64,000 nt of DNA from Bacteroidaceae bacterium (GTDB taxonomy: Bacteria > Bacteroidota > Bacteroidia > Bacteroidales > Bacteroidaceae): NCBI GenBank assembly GCA_024683455.1, contig JAIKYE010000090.1, positions 1 through 64,000 of the forward strand. Reading direction: 5' to 3'. The notes under the pieces are model-generated. The model worked only from the letters and a program-made list of their open reading frames with translations. It did not search any database and had not been told where the DNA came from. Shown one piece after another: positions 28,259 to 36,736 of this stretch. The translations under genes were made by a program, and so were the position numbers. Each line of letters opens with the position of its first letter. Within the stretch, counting starts at the first letter, position 1.

Positions 28259-29934
28259 TTTATCTTGTCAATAATGCCTGAGGCTAAAGTATCACCTAAG
28301 TCAACGGCTTTCTGTAGATATTTCTTGGCTTCTGTCTTGTTGCCTTTCTGATTATAGCAGACGCCTATTATGCGATAAGGATCAGAGAAACTTTCATCTA
28401 AATCGATTGCTTTCTTTCCGTATGCAATTGCATCGTCAAATTGTCCTATTCTGTAATTGAGGGCGGCAGCTTCCGCGTAGTACAAAGGCTCTTTAGAATC
28501 AATCGACATGGCCTTCTCTATATCAGAGAGTGCTTGCGGGTACATGCGGCATTTGATTTCCAGCTGTTCTCTTCCGTAGTAGAAGTTGGCATTCAGTTTA
28601 CCGCTTGCCAGACGTTCATAATCGTTTAGCCCCATTACGGCATCTTTGTTCTTACCTGCTTTTGCAAGGTAATCGGCTCTTATCAGTATTGCATTTGCTG
28701 CAGTAACAGGGTAGGGCTTACTGTAACAGGCCAGGGCGCTATCAAGTAATGCCAAGACACCTTCTTCTTTATTTTGAACTATCTGACATTGGGCTGCACT
28801 CAGGAATGTGTCTGCCGAACGTAGGTTTGTCTTTGTCAGTGAGATGTATTTCTCTTGTGCTTCATCGTATCTTTTCAGGGCAAAAAGACAGTTGGCTTCC
28901 TGTTGGGTGTATATGGGCAATGGATTATTGTCATATGCTTTTCTTGTCTCTTCCAGTGCCTTGTCCATGTCCCAATCATTATATTTGTTATATGCATTGT
29001 TTAGGTTCAATGCATATATAGCTTTAGCCTTTGAGAAAATGACCTCATCTTTGTTTATTTCTTTCGTATTCAAGGCTTCTTCGTATATCTTGTCGGCTTC
29101 AGCATAGTCGTTCTGTTCGATAAGCCTTTCTGCCTTCAAAATTCTTCCTGAGGTGTTGGTCGGATACTTCTGAATGAATGCATCAATACTTGCCATATAT
29201 GTACTACTGTCCTTTCTGTCCAACAAATACAGATAGGTGAGTGCATCTTCTTCCGTCTCAGGGAGGGATTTCTTGATGTAGATGTCCTTCAGGTCTTTGT
29301 TTCCTGCATCCATCGGCTTTATCCTCAAGTCAGCAATAAATTTGCCATCAATAACGTATGCGTTTTTCCCTTCCGTAGCTGCTAGCTGCAACAGACCAAT
29401 CATTTCACCGTCTTCAGTCAATACGGCACTATTCTTCAATCGATCATTGGCAGGATTGGAAATAGTATAATAATTATATGTTTGCTTGAAAGTTTCCACC
29501 AGGGTGATTGTATCTTCTTTGCAAAGTGTATTCTTTCCTGCTTTCACGTTGGGAAGGATATAGATAACGCTTTTTTCTTTTGCTGCCACCGAGGCAGGTG
29601 TTAGATATGTTATCTTGCCCTTGGGGAGCTCAACTTGCAGTTTGGCTACATTATACATGGCATTCGCGCCCGCTATTTCTTTGACAGGATATTCTTTACC
29701 TGCAGCATCCACAACTACAGCATGGGTGGCATATTTCAGGGCATCATACTCTGTGAGGATTGTACCCTTGGCGTCGGTAAAGACACCTTGTGTCTCCTTC
29801 ATCTCTCCATTCTTGTTATAAACCATTACGGCAACTTGTGCACCCCTTACCTTTTTAAACCATTTTGGAGACTGTGCAAATGATGGAATTATATATAATA
29901 ATGTAACGAGAAGTAAAAATAGATTTTTCTTCAT
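28255..29934 (-). CDS. Secreted TPR protein with a degenerate HtrA-like domain
   Basis: 559 residues, signal peptide at 1-20 (ending IIPSFAQ). Residues about 28-215 follow the strand order of trypsin/HtrA proteases (TQGVFTDAKGTILTEYDALKYA, then VAKLQV, then AVLTEDGEMIGLLQ), but the positions that would hold His, Asp and Ser appear to be Asp, Asn and Lys, so it should not be a protease. From about residue 235 to the end there are several TPR units, for example YAEAAALNYRIGQFDDAIAY and ICYNQKGNKTEAKKYLQKAV. It is likely a periplasmic scaffold. It overlaps recN upstream and tilS downstream by 4 bases each. The exact partner is unknown. Confidence 0.8.
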   Translation of the reverse strand: MKKNLFLLLVTLLYIIPSFAQSPKWFKKVRGAQVAVMVYNKNGEMKETQGVFTDAKGTILTEYDALKYATHAVVVDAAGKEYPVKEIAGANAMYNVAKLQVELPKGKITYLTPASVAAKEKSVIYILPNVKAGKNTLCKEDTITLVETFKQTYNYYTISNPANDRLKNSAVLTEDGEMIGLLQLAATEGKNAYVIDGKFIADLRIKPMDAGNKDLKDIYIKKSLPETEEDALTYLYLLDRKDSSTYMASIDAFIQKYPTNTSGRILKAERLIEQNDYAEADKIYEEALNTKEINKDEVIFSKAKAIYALNLNNAYNKYNDWDMDKALEETRKAYDNNPLPIYTQQEANCLFALKRYDEAQEKYISLTKTNLRSADTFLSAAQCQIVQNKEEGVLALLDSALACYSKPYPVTAANAILIRADYLAKAGKNKDAVMGLNDYERLASGKLNANFYYGREQLEIKCRMYPQALSDIEKAMSIDSKEPLYYAEAAALNYRIGQFDDAIAYGKKAIDLDESFSDPYRIIGVCYNQKGNKTEAKKYLQKAVDLGDTLASGIIDKIK

Positions 29935-31601
29935 TGTTTCAATAATTGTTTGGCATTCAAGATGGCAGCTTCAGAAACTTCATTCCCACTGAGCATGTGG
30001 GCAATTTCTGTTACTCGTTCTTCTTGTGTCAGTTTACGTATATGACTGTATGTTTGCTCGTTTGTATCTTCTTTGTAAACCCAGTAATGCGTTGTTCCGC
30101 ACGATGCTATCTGGGGTAGGTGGGTAATTGTTATGACCTGATGCTCATTGCCCGTTGTCATTTCTTTCATCAGATTGGCCATAGATGAGGCTACTTTTCC
30201 GCTCACACCGGTGTCTATCTCGTCAAATATGATGGTAGGCAGATTCTCCTTTTTGCTTGTTATGGCTTTTAATGCAAGCATCAATCGAGCTATTTCTCCA
30301 CCACTGGCTACCTCGGAAATAGCCCTCGGTGCTGCATTTTTGTTGGCCGAGAAGAAGAAAGTTACCTGATCGGAACCGTTTTCTGTCAGTTGGCGGCTCT
30401 TTTCTATCTTTACTCCGAACCTGTTGTTTGGAATGTCCAGCTGTGTTAACATCCTGCTTACGGATGTTTCCACCTCCTTAGCGGCTGTCGCTCTGCTCTT
30501 GCTTAGTTGGTCTGCCAACGCTGTTGTCTTTGCAAGCTTTTCCTGAACAGCCTTCTCCAACTCGTCTATTTTCTCTTCACCGTTGCTGATAACATCCAGT
30601 TTCTGTCTTATATCTTGCATGAAAGATTCCAGTTCGGCAGCAGATTTTACGTCGTGCTTTTTCTCCAAAGTATATAGGCGGTCGAGCCTATTGTTTATTT
30701 CTTCCAGTCTGGCTGGATTGTATTCTACTCTTTCTGCCAGACTGTTGAGCTCTGCACTTATATCTTTCAACTCAATAAGGGCACTTTCTATGCGTTCTCC
30801 AAATTCTTCTACAGCGGGATAGACACGGGTTAGCGATTGAATGTCTTGGCAGATGTGCTTCAGTAGTTCTATGACACCGCCTTGTTCGCTGTCGTTGCTG
30901 AACTGGGAGTCGGCCTTGTATAGGACGGTTTTTATCTCTTCTGCATGGCTCAACTCATTCTGTTCCTCTTCCAGTTCCTCATCTTCGCCAGCCTTGGGAT
31001 TGAGCTCTTCTAACTGGTCCAACTGAAAACGCAGATAGTCTTCTTCTGTTCTGGAGCGTTCCAGTATTTCCTTGGCGTTCTTCAACTCCTGTTCTGCTTG
31101 CTTGTATGCAACATAGTTGGCGTAATATTCTTGAAGTAGCGCATTGTTCTGCGCCATTACATCCAGAATGTGAAGTTGAAAATCTTCTTTGGCAATGAGC
31201 AGGTTCTGATGTTGGGAATGTATATCTATGAGTTGGTAGCCCAGTTCCTTCAGGAAAGCCAGATTGGCAGGACTGTCATTGACAAAGGCTCTGCTTTTTC
31301 CGCTGGTTGTAAATTCACGGCGTATGATGCATTCGTGTTCATCGAAGTCCGTGTCGTTTTCTTCGAATAAAGCTCTCAGATTATACCCTTCTATCCCAAA
31401 GGTGGCTTCTATTGTGCATTTCTCGGCACCGGGCAGTATGCTCTTTATATCCGCTCTTTGACCTAAAAGGTGGTTGATAGCTCCCAGCATGATGGATTTT
31501 CCTGCACCTGTTTCACCTGTGATGACGGAGAAACCTGACTGGAAATCAATATCTAACTCTTTGATGAGTGCAAAGTTCTTGATATAAAGATGCTTAAGCA
31601 T
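29931..31601 (-). CDS. recN: DNA repair protein RecN
   Basis: SMC-like ATPase that acts early in double-strand break repair. 556 residues. The N-terminal MLKHLYIKNFALIKELDID and Walker A TGETGAGKSIMLGAI (about 29-43) are followed by IDIHSQHQNLLI. Two coiled-coil arms (about 150-220 and 260-360) flank the centre. The C-terminal half has the ABC signature EVASGGEIARLMLALK, Walker B TIIFDEIDTGVSG and the H-loop VITITHLPQIAS. Length is normal. It lies 6 bases after the porD-like gene and overlaps the TPR gene by 4 bases. Confidence 0.96.
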   Translation of the reverse strand: MLKHLYIKNFALIKELDIDFQSGFSVITGETGAGKSIMLGAINHLLGQRADIKSILPGAEKCTIEATFGIEGYNLRALFEENDTDFDEHECIIRREFTTSGKSRAFVNDSPANLAFLKELGYQLIDIHSQHQNLLIAKEDFQLHILDVMAQNNALLQEYYANYVAYKQAEQELKNAKEILERSRTEEDYLRFQLDQLEELNPKAGEDEELEEEQNELSHAEEIKTVLYKADSQFSNDSEQGGVIELLKHICQDIQSLTRVYPAVEEFGERIESALIELKDISAELNSLAERVEYNPARLEEINNRLDRLYTLEKKHDVKSAAELESFMQDIRQKLDVISNGEEKIDELEKAVQEKLAKTTALADQLSKSRATAAKEVETSVSRMLTQLDIPNNRFGVKIEKSRQLTENGSDQVTFFFSANKNAAPRAISEVASGGEIARLMLALKAITSKKENLPTIIFDEIDTGVSGKVASSMANLMKEMTTGNEHQVITITHLPQIASCGTTHYWVYKEDTNEQTYSHIRKLTQEERVTEIAHMLSGNEVSEAAILNAKQLLKQ

Positions 31602-31607
31602 AAAGTC

Positions 31608-32519
31608 TTACTTCTTTATTTTCTGCCATTCGTTGTCTTGCGACGCATCAATGGCAAAGAGAATCTCGTAGGCCTTGTTTTTTTCTTCGGTTGTTCCTTT
31701 TCCCGAATAGATGTTTACCAGTTCGTTCCTTTTGTATTCGGTGAATAGTTGGGCAACCTTATTCATGTTCTTGGCTTTGTGGGCCTCAAGTAGCAAATCC
31801 AGCGCTTCTGTGATGGCTGCCCTGGCAGAATCTGTGTTCTCTGCCATCTGGTCCAACCCTTTTCTGTGGTAGATGTATTCAAACTCACGCATGCATTCCA
31901 TAGAGCCGTCAAGGTAATCGTTGAGCAGACCGAATCGGTTGCCTGCGTCGCTGAAGGCCTTCCAGCCGGGAAAATCGAGATTCTGACCAACCGATACAAT
32001 ATTTTCAGCTGTCTGGAAGCATGATGTTCCTCCCTTAGGCGACATGGTGTCGAGATCCATGCCTATAATCATATAGGCGTAGTAGGCAAGTAGCGCTACC
32101 AAGTTGTTGTCCACTTGATTCTCCTGATATTCCAGTTGATCAAACTCAGAGAATCTGAATACGAATTCCCTGTCGTTCACCGAGTAGCATACGGTATTGT
32201 AGTTGCTATTGAATACAGGTCGGTTGCTGGACATCAGCAGGGTACACTTGAACGTGTTATCTTCTGGCTTGTATTCGTTGACTGTGATATTGAAGTTGCA
32301 CTGAATCTTCTCGTTCTCGCGGAAGGCTATCTCTGTCCACTTGTGGTTGTTCAGAAACTCCTCAATGGTAGTCTGAAGCTTAGGGAAAACATCCGTCTTG
32401 GTGGTTTCTATCTGGGTATAGTTGATGTTTACCCTGGCATTCAACTCCTGTGCATTTAGCCGTACGTTAACGTTAACGAATACGAGGACTGCGATTAAAC
32501 GAGTGAAGAAATTCTTCAT
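31608..32519 (-). CDS. PorD-like protein (DUF4835), type IX secretion associated
   Basis: 303 residues with an N-terminal signal peptide (about 1-23). The sequence has the DUF4835 landmarks ELNARVNINYTQIETT, LQTTIEEFLNNHKWT, CLQ-like blocks replaced here by SNRPVFNS and ND-REFVFRF, LLAYYAYMIIGMDLDTMSPKGG and the long helix around EYKRNELVNIYSG. This family was named PorD for a role in type IX secretion in Porphyromonas, but it is common in Bacteroidetes in this same recN/coaBC setting. Its first codons overlap the coaBC stop by 4 bases. No other Por genes are in the window. Confidence 0.82.
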   Translation of the reverse strand: MKNFFTRLIAVLVFVNVNVRLNAQELNARVNINYTQIETTKTDVFPKLQTTIEEFLNNHKWTEIAFRENEKIQCNFNITVNEYKPEDNTFKCTLLMSSNRPVFNSNYNTVCYSVNDREFVFRFSEFDQLEYQENQVDNNLVALLAYYAYMIIGMDLDTMSPKGGTSCFQTAENIVSVGQNLDFPGWKAFSDAGNRFGLLNDYLDGSMECMREFEYIYHRKGLDQMAENTDSARAAITEALDLLLEAHKAKNMNKVAQLFTEYKRNELVNIYSGKGTTEEKNKAYEILFAIDASQDNEWQKIKK

Positions 32520-33712
32520 TTTATGATTGATACCAGTTTATTTACAATATCTTTGGCTACCTCTTTCTTGGATTTCAGCGGGAATGGAGTCTCGCAGTCT
32601 TTGTCGATGAGTGTAACCTTGTTGGTGTTATGTTGGAACCCCGCGCCGTCGTCTCGCAGGCTATTGAGGACGATGAAGTCCAGATTCTTCTTCTGCAGTT
32701 TCTCCTTGGCGTGGTTCTCCTCGTCGTTTGTTTCCAGCGCAAAGCCCACCATTACCTGATTCTGCTTCTTCATCTTACCTAAAGCCTGAGCGATGTCCTT
32801 TGTGGGGGTCAGTTCCAGGATTAGCTTGTTGCCTTCGCGCTTTATCTTGTTGTCCGCAACGGTAGCAGGAGTGAAGTCGGCTACGGCTGCGCATAGGATA
32901 GCGGCATCTGTATGAGGAAAGAGCTCTGTGGCTGCCTGATACATTTGTTCTGCGCTCTCCACATCAGTCCTTTTAATGTTGGGATGGTTGGGCTCGATGC
33001 TTACGGGGCCGCAAACCAACTCCACCTGAGCACCACGTTCGGCGCATTCTTCGGCCAGAGCGATGCCCATCTTTCCGCTACTGTAGTTGCCTATAAAGCG
33101 CACTGGATCTAGCTTCTCATATGTGGGGCCGGCAGTGATTAGCACCTTCTTGCCTTGCAGGTCGGCCTTCTGTGTAAAGAAGTGATCCAGAACCTCAATT
33201 ATCTTTTCCGGTTCCTCCATACGCCCCTTGCCTTCCAGTTTGCTTGCAAGAAAGCCTGTGCCGGGTTCTATAATATGATTCCCGTACGAACGCAGGGTCT
33301 CTAAGTTCTTCTGGGTGCTGGGATGAGCATACATGTCAAGGTCCATGGCTGGGGCAACGAATACTGGTGCCTTCATGCTTAGGTAGGTGGTTATGAGCAT
33401 ATTGTCAGCCACACCGTTTGCCATCTTGCCAATGGTGCTGGCGCTGGCGGGGGCGATAACCATGGCATCTGCCCATAGTCCTAACTGCACATGTGAGTGC
33501 CAGGAACCGTCTCTGCGGTCGAAGAACTCACTTACTACAGGCTTGCCGGTAAGGGTGCTCAGGGTGAGAGGCGTAATGAACTCTTTCCCTGAAGGGGTTA
33601 TGACAACTTGCACCTCGGCTCCTTGCTTTATCAAGCCTCGAATCAGGTAGCATGCCTTGTAGGCAGCAATGCTGCCTGTAATGCCCAGCACTATTTTCTT
33701 ACCCTGCAGCAT
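32516..33712 (-). CDS. coaBC: Phosphopantothenoylcysteine decarboxylase / synthetase
   Basis: Bifunctional coenzyme A enzyme, 398 residues. The N-terminal flavoprotein CoaC domain has GITGSIAAYKA, the catalytic-site region SSWHSHVQLG-like GSWHSHVQLGLWAD, and APAMDLDMYAHP. The CoaB domain starts near residue 180 with KKVLITAGPTYEKLDPVRFIGN, followed by SSGKMGIALAEEC, AAVADFTP and NLDFIVLNSL. Length is typical. It overlaps the exonuclease gene by 14 bases and the porD-like gene by 4 bases, fixing it in the operon. Confidence 0.96.
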   Translation of the reverse strand: MLQGKKIVLGITGSIAAYKACYLIRGLIKQGAEVQVVITPSGKEFITPLTLSTLTGKPVVSEFFDRRDGSWHSHVQLGLWADAMVIAPASASTIGKMANGVADNMLITTYLSMKAPVFVAPAMDLDMYAHPSTQKNLETLRSYGNHIIEPGTGFLASKLEGKGRMEEPEKIIEVLDHFFTQKADLQGKKVLITAGPTYEKLDPVRFIGNYSSGKMGIALAEECAERGAQVELVCGPVSIEPNHPNIKRTDVESAEQMYQAATELFPHTDAAILCAAVADFTPATVADNKIKREGNKLILELTPTKDIAQALGKMKKQNQVMVGFALETNDEENHAKEKLQKKNLDFIVLNSLRDDGAGFQHNTNKVTLIDKDCETPFPLKSKKEVAKDIVNKLVSIIK

Positions 33713-34469
33713 ATTTGAAACGGAGTTTTGTCAGCACTTGCTTAGTGTTCATTGTGAAGTCGCTCTGCATGATCCAACCGTAATAGCCGGGGTCTTTCTG
33801 GAGCACTTCTTTCACGGGCTTTCCCTTGTATTTGCCAAAGTTTACCAGCTCTACGCCTTTATCGTCATAAACGAAACGCCCAGCAAAGTCTATGTTGTTG
33901 CCCATCTTAGAGTAGTCCGAGAGGAACTGTATGTCATTCTGCAGGTCTTCTGGGTATTTGTCTAGTTGAGCTTGCAGTACCTCGTAGGTGGCTTGTGTAT
34001 CGGCCAGTGCACTATGGGCATTCTCCAAGTCCTTGTTGCAATAGTACTTGTAGGCGGCAATCAGCGTACGGCGTTCCAGTTTGTGGTAGATATTTTGCAC
34101 GTCCACCAGTTTGCGTTTGCTTAAATCAACCTCTACACCGGCACGCATGAACTCTTCTACCAATAGGGGTACGTCGAACTTGTTGCTATTGTAGCCGGCC
34201 AGATCACATCCCTCAAAAGTCTGCCAGAGTGTCTTGGCTACCTGTTTGAAGGTAGGGCAGTCCTTTACGTCCTCGTCATATATTCCGTGAACCTTGCTGG
34301 CTTCCTCGGGGATGTGTACCTCGGGGTTGATGCGCATGCTCTTGGCTTCTTCATTGCCGTTGGGTTCAACGCGGATATAACAGAGCTCCACAATGCGGTC
34401 TTTGGCAATGTCCAGACCTGTGGTCTCCAAGTCGAAGAATATGATGGGGTTCTTCAGTTTGAGCTTCAT
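33699..34469 (-). CDS. DnaQ-like 3'-5' exonuclease
   Basis: 256 residues. The DEDDh exonuclease core shows Exo I IIFFDLETTGLDIAKDRI (about 9-26), Exo II DLAGYNSNKFDVPLLVEEF and Exo III HSALADTQATYEV. The C-terminal 60 residues (GRFVYDDKGVELVNFGKYKGKPVKEV) form the small DUF3820-like motif often attached to Bacteroidetes exonucleases. It may proofread or process DNA ends; whether it is the epsilon subunit of Pol III cannot be told. dnaN lies 15 bases upstream and coaBC overlaps by 14 bases. Confidence 0.9.
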   Translation of the reverse strand: MKLKLKNPIIFFDLETTGLDIAKDRIVELCYIRVEPNGNEEAKSMRINPEVHIPEEASKVHGIYDEDVKDCPTFKQVAKTLWQTFEGCDLAGYNSNKFDVPLLVEEFMRAGVEVDLSKRKLVDVQNIYHKLERRTLIAAYKYYCNKDLENAHSALADTQATYEVLQAQLDKYPEDLQNDIQFLSDYSKMGNNIDFAGRFVYDDKGVELVNFGKYKGKPVKEVLQKDPGYYGWIMQSDFTMNTKQVLTKLRFKYAAG

Positions 34470-34484
34470 GCCTAACGCAACGTT

Positions 34485-35609
34485 TTATTCCTCTACACGC
34501 ATGGGCATTAACAGCATCAGCACCTCGTCGTCAGTGTTGTCGTCAGCAGGACGAATGATACCTGGGCGGCTGGGGTCTGCTACTTCCAATGTGATGGTGT
34601 CGCTCTCAATGATGTTGGCAATCTCCAAAAGGAACTGGCAACTGAAACCAATGCTGATGGGGCTTGCTGCATATTCGCAGGTAAGGAATTCTTCTGCGCT
34701 GGTGGCGTACTCGTTGTCCTGACCGGTTAGCTTCATGCTGTTGTTGTTCAACTCAACCTTTACTAAGCCGCTGCTCTGGTTGCAGAATACGGCTACGCGC
34801 TTCAGGGCGCTGGCAAGGGCTACGCGGTCAACGGTAGCCTTGAATGGGTTGCTCTGTGGAATTACAGCATTATAGTTGGGGTAGCGGCCCTCAATTAGGC
34901 GGAAGTGCATGGTCATGTCTTCAGACTTGATAGTAGCCTTGTCCGTATCAAAAAGGATTTCTATCTGCTCCTCATCCTTGTTCAAGACGTTCTTTAAGAT
35001 GGCACAAACCTTCTTGGGAAGGATGAATCCTGCTGTCAGTCCTGTCTTTATGCTGTGTACGGTGTTGCGTACCAACTTGCGGCCGTCTGTACCGGCAAAG
35101 ATAAGATAATCTGGAGCGATATCTACGTAGATACCGTTCATGACCAGTCGGATTTCATCGTTTGCGGTGGCAAACAGGCATCGGTTGATACCGTTCAGCA
35201 GAACTTCTGCAGGCAAGGTCAGACGGGTAGCGTTATCGCTTACTTTCTTGTAGAGAGGGTAGGGAGCAGCATCCTGGGCCATTACGCTGAAGCTTCCGCT
35301 GCTGTGCACACCTTCTACCTTCATAGTTTCTTCGTTAAAGGTGATGGCCAGAGGCTGCTCAGCCAGTTCCTTGATAGAATCTATAATAGTCTTGGCAGGG
35401 ATGCAGAAACGCGCATCGCCACTCTGCTCTATAACGGGAGCTGATGTAATATAATACTTTTCGCTATCGGAAGCTGTGATAGTGATATTACCGTCCTTTA
35501 CGTCAAACAATATGCAGTCAAGGATAGGCATGGAGTTCTTGGACCCCATAACTTTGCTGGCCGCGGTCAGACGGCTGTAAAGTGCTGAACTAGAAACTTT
35601 GAATTCCAT
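34485..35609 (-). CDS. dnaN: DNA polymerase III beta sliding clamp
   Basis: Ring-shaped processivity clamp, 374 residues, the standard length. Three beta-clamp domains are recognisable: MEFKVSSSALYSRLTAASKV, ADDS-like RLTLPAEVLLNGINRCLFATANDE and FKATVDRVALASALKRVAVFCN, ending in the typical LLMPMRVEE. The frame is open to 35675, but the two-part promoter lies at 35638-35668, so the ATG at 35609 is correct. First gene of a long operon of DNA metabolism and other genes. Confidence 0.97.
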   Translation of the reverse strand: MEFKVSSSALYSRLTAASKVMGSKNSMPILDCILFDVKDGNITITASDSEKYYITSAPVIEQSGDARFCIPAKTIIDSIKELAEQPLAITFNEETMKVEGVHSSGSFSVMAQDAAPYPLYKKVSDNATRLTLPAEVLLNGINRCLFATANDEIRLVMNGIYVDIAPDYLIFAGTDGRKLVRNTVHSIKTGLTAGFILPKKVCAILKNVLNKDEEQIEILFDTDKATIKSEDMTMHFRLIEGRYPNYNAVIPQSNPFKATVDRVALASALKRVAVFCNQSSGLVKVELNNNSMKLTGQDNEYATSAEEFLTCEYAASPISIGFSCQFLLEIANIIESDTITLEVADPSRPGIIRPADDNTDDEVLMLLMPMRVEE

Positions 35610-35637
35610 ATTATTATGTGTATTGTATATTTTTGTA

Positions 35638-35668
35638 CAAAGATACTGAATTTTTCCTGTACACCAAA
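35638..35668 (-). promoter_or_regulatory. Promoter of the dnaN operon (-33 and -7)
   Basis: Complement reads TTTG, 19 bases, TATCTTTG (complement of 35638-35645), 28 bases before the ATG. A near-ideal two-part Bacteroidetes promoter. Confidence 0.8.
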
Positions 35669-35708
35669 AAAACACACTGAAAAAAACGTGTAGTAAGATA
35701 TTTTTTCA

Positions 35709-35716
35709 TACCTTTG
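35709..35716 (+). promoter_or_regulatory. -7 promoter box of the DUF3127 gene
   Basis: TACCTTTG, 31 bases before the ATG at 35748; divergent from the dnaN promoter. Confidence 0.7.
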
Positions 35717-35747
35717 TGGCACGATTTAAAAAAATATATAGAAACAT

Positions 35748-36176
35748 ATGGAAATAACAGGCAAAATTATTGCAGTACTCGAGCCTAGAAGGGGTACTTC
35801 AAGCAGAACAGGAAGTGAATGGGTTTGTGGCCAGTATGTATTGGAGACAATGGACCAGTATCCCCGTAAACTATTCTTCGAGGTTTTCGGTGCTGATCGT
35901 ATACAGCAGTTCAATATTCAGTTGGGTGAGGTAATGACCGTCTCTTTCGATATTGATGCACGCGAATACCAGGGCCGCTGGTTCAATGGCGTTCGTGCTT
36001 TCCGCGTTGACCGTAACGTTCAGGCTGCTCCCATTGCTGCTGCTCCCGTAGCACCTGATACCACACCTTTCGGCGGTGCACCCGTACCTACTCAGGCACC
36101 CGCTGCTCCCGCTACTGAGACTCCTGCTGCAGCTCCCTTTGCTCCTCAGGCAGAGGGCGAGGACTTGCCTTTCTAA
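35748..36176 (+). CDS. DUF3127 protein with SSB-like C-terminal tail
   Basis: 142 residues. Residues 1-92 (MEITGKIIAVLEPRRGTSSR, KLFFEVFGADRIQQF, GRWFNGVRAFRVDR) are the DUF3127 domain, predicted from strand pattern to be an OB-fold. Residues about 93-133 are a proline/alanine/threonine-rich flexible linker, and the protein ends GEDLPF. That layout (OB-fold, disordered linker, acidic tip ending in xPF) is the layout of single-stranded DNA binding protein, whose tip recruits repair and replication enzymes. The gene is divergent from dnaN. Function is not established; ssDNA binding is inference. A strong terminator follows. Confidence 0.85.
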   Translation: MEITGKIIAVLEPRRGTSSRTGSEWVCGQYVLETMDQYPRKLFFEVFGADRIQQFNIQLGEVMTVSFDIDAREYQGRWFNGVRAFRVDRNVQAAPIAAAPVAPDTTPFGGAPVPTQAPAAPATETPAAAPFAPQAEGEDLPF

Positions 36177-36226
36177 ATGAAAATATTAGGCTATGAGGCG
36201 TTAGCCTTTAGCCAGATGCATATTGG

Positions 36227-36260
36227 GGCGCTTTCCATTGGTTTGGAAGGCGCCTTTTTT
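36227..36260 (+). terminator. Intrinsic terminator of the DUF3127 gene
   Basis: Stem 36227-36237 with 36244-36254 (11 bp, one G-U), then six T. Confidence 0.9.
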
Positions 36261-36277
36261 AGGGATAAGGGTATAGT

Positions 36278-36305
36278 GTGTCATGACACGTGACACTCGT
36301 GACAC
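36278..36305. repeat. Palindrome plus tandem GTGACAC motifs
   Basis: A perfect 12-base palindrome GTGTCATGACAC (36278-36289) runs directly into two more GTGACAC copies (36290-36296 and 36299-36305). It could be an operator or a dispersed intergenic repeat. No other copy was noticed in the window. Confidence 0.4.
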
Positions 36306-36383
36306 GCCAGAGTAAAGTGTAGAGGTTAGGGTTTAGGGATGAAATTTCTTGTCAATTGTTCGTGAACTGCAATGTGAGTGCCG

Positions 36384-36391
36384 TACCTTTG
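36384..36391 (+). promoter_or_regulatory. Orphan -7 box in the 36.3-37.0 kb intergenic region
   Basis: TACCTTTG with no plausible coding frame behind it on the plus strand for over 500 bases. The region 36392-36534 has short inverted repeats (ATAGT/ACTAT, GACT/AGTC). A small RNA is possible. Confidence 0.3.
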
Positions 36392-36534
36392 CAGTGCCAA
36401 ACAGAGAGGGGAGAATAAACAACTCGTTAGGCAAAAAGAACTCTCTAGTTGGATAGTAAGAAACTATAGCTTTTGACTTGTAGTCGACGGTCTTTGATTT
36501 AGTGATACAAATGAAAAAAATGTTTACAGATTTG

Positions 36535-36687
36535 TCAACCTGCACTTTTCCTCGAGTTACAACCTTTTCCCATGTAGATTTTCCAGCGCCTATCTACAGA
36601 ATCATGCTGCCATTGTGATTTCAACAGCGAATAGGTGATAAGGCCCCCTAAAATAAGTACAACGGAGATTAATAAAAAGTATATCAT
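36535..36687 (-). CDS. Candidate 50-residue single-helix membrane protein
   Basis: Short open frame, ATG at 36687 and TGA at 36535. The product starts MIYFLLISVVLILGGLITYS, a clear membrane helix, followed by LLKSQWQHDSVDRRWKIYMG and a basic tail ending NSRKSAG. A TACTTTTG box (complement of 36737-36744) lies 49 bases upstream, which supports expression. It is not recognised as a known family. Evidence is the hydrophobic-then-charged composition plus the promoter; conservation was not testable, so this may be a chance frame. Confidence 0.4.
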   Translation of the reverse strand: MIYFLLISVVLILGGLITYSLLKSQWQHDSVDRRWKIYMGKGCNSRKSAG

Positions 36688-36736
36688 ATTGGATGTGGCA
36701 GTTTAGTTTTACGTTGTTGTTTAGTTTTATGTACCA

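Noticed and set aside
36315-36329. Telomere-like GGTTAGGGTTTAGGG
   Set aside because: Only two to three short units; most likely chance, kept only as part of the repeat observation.
36333-36545. A 70-codon minus-strand frame in the intergenic region
   Set aside because: Composition is not protein-like, there is no promoter before it, and it overlaps the better supported 50-codon frame.
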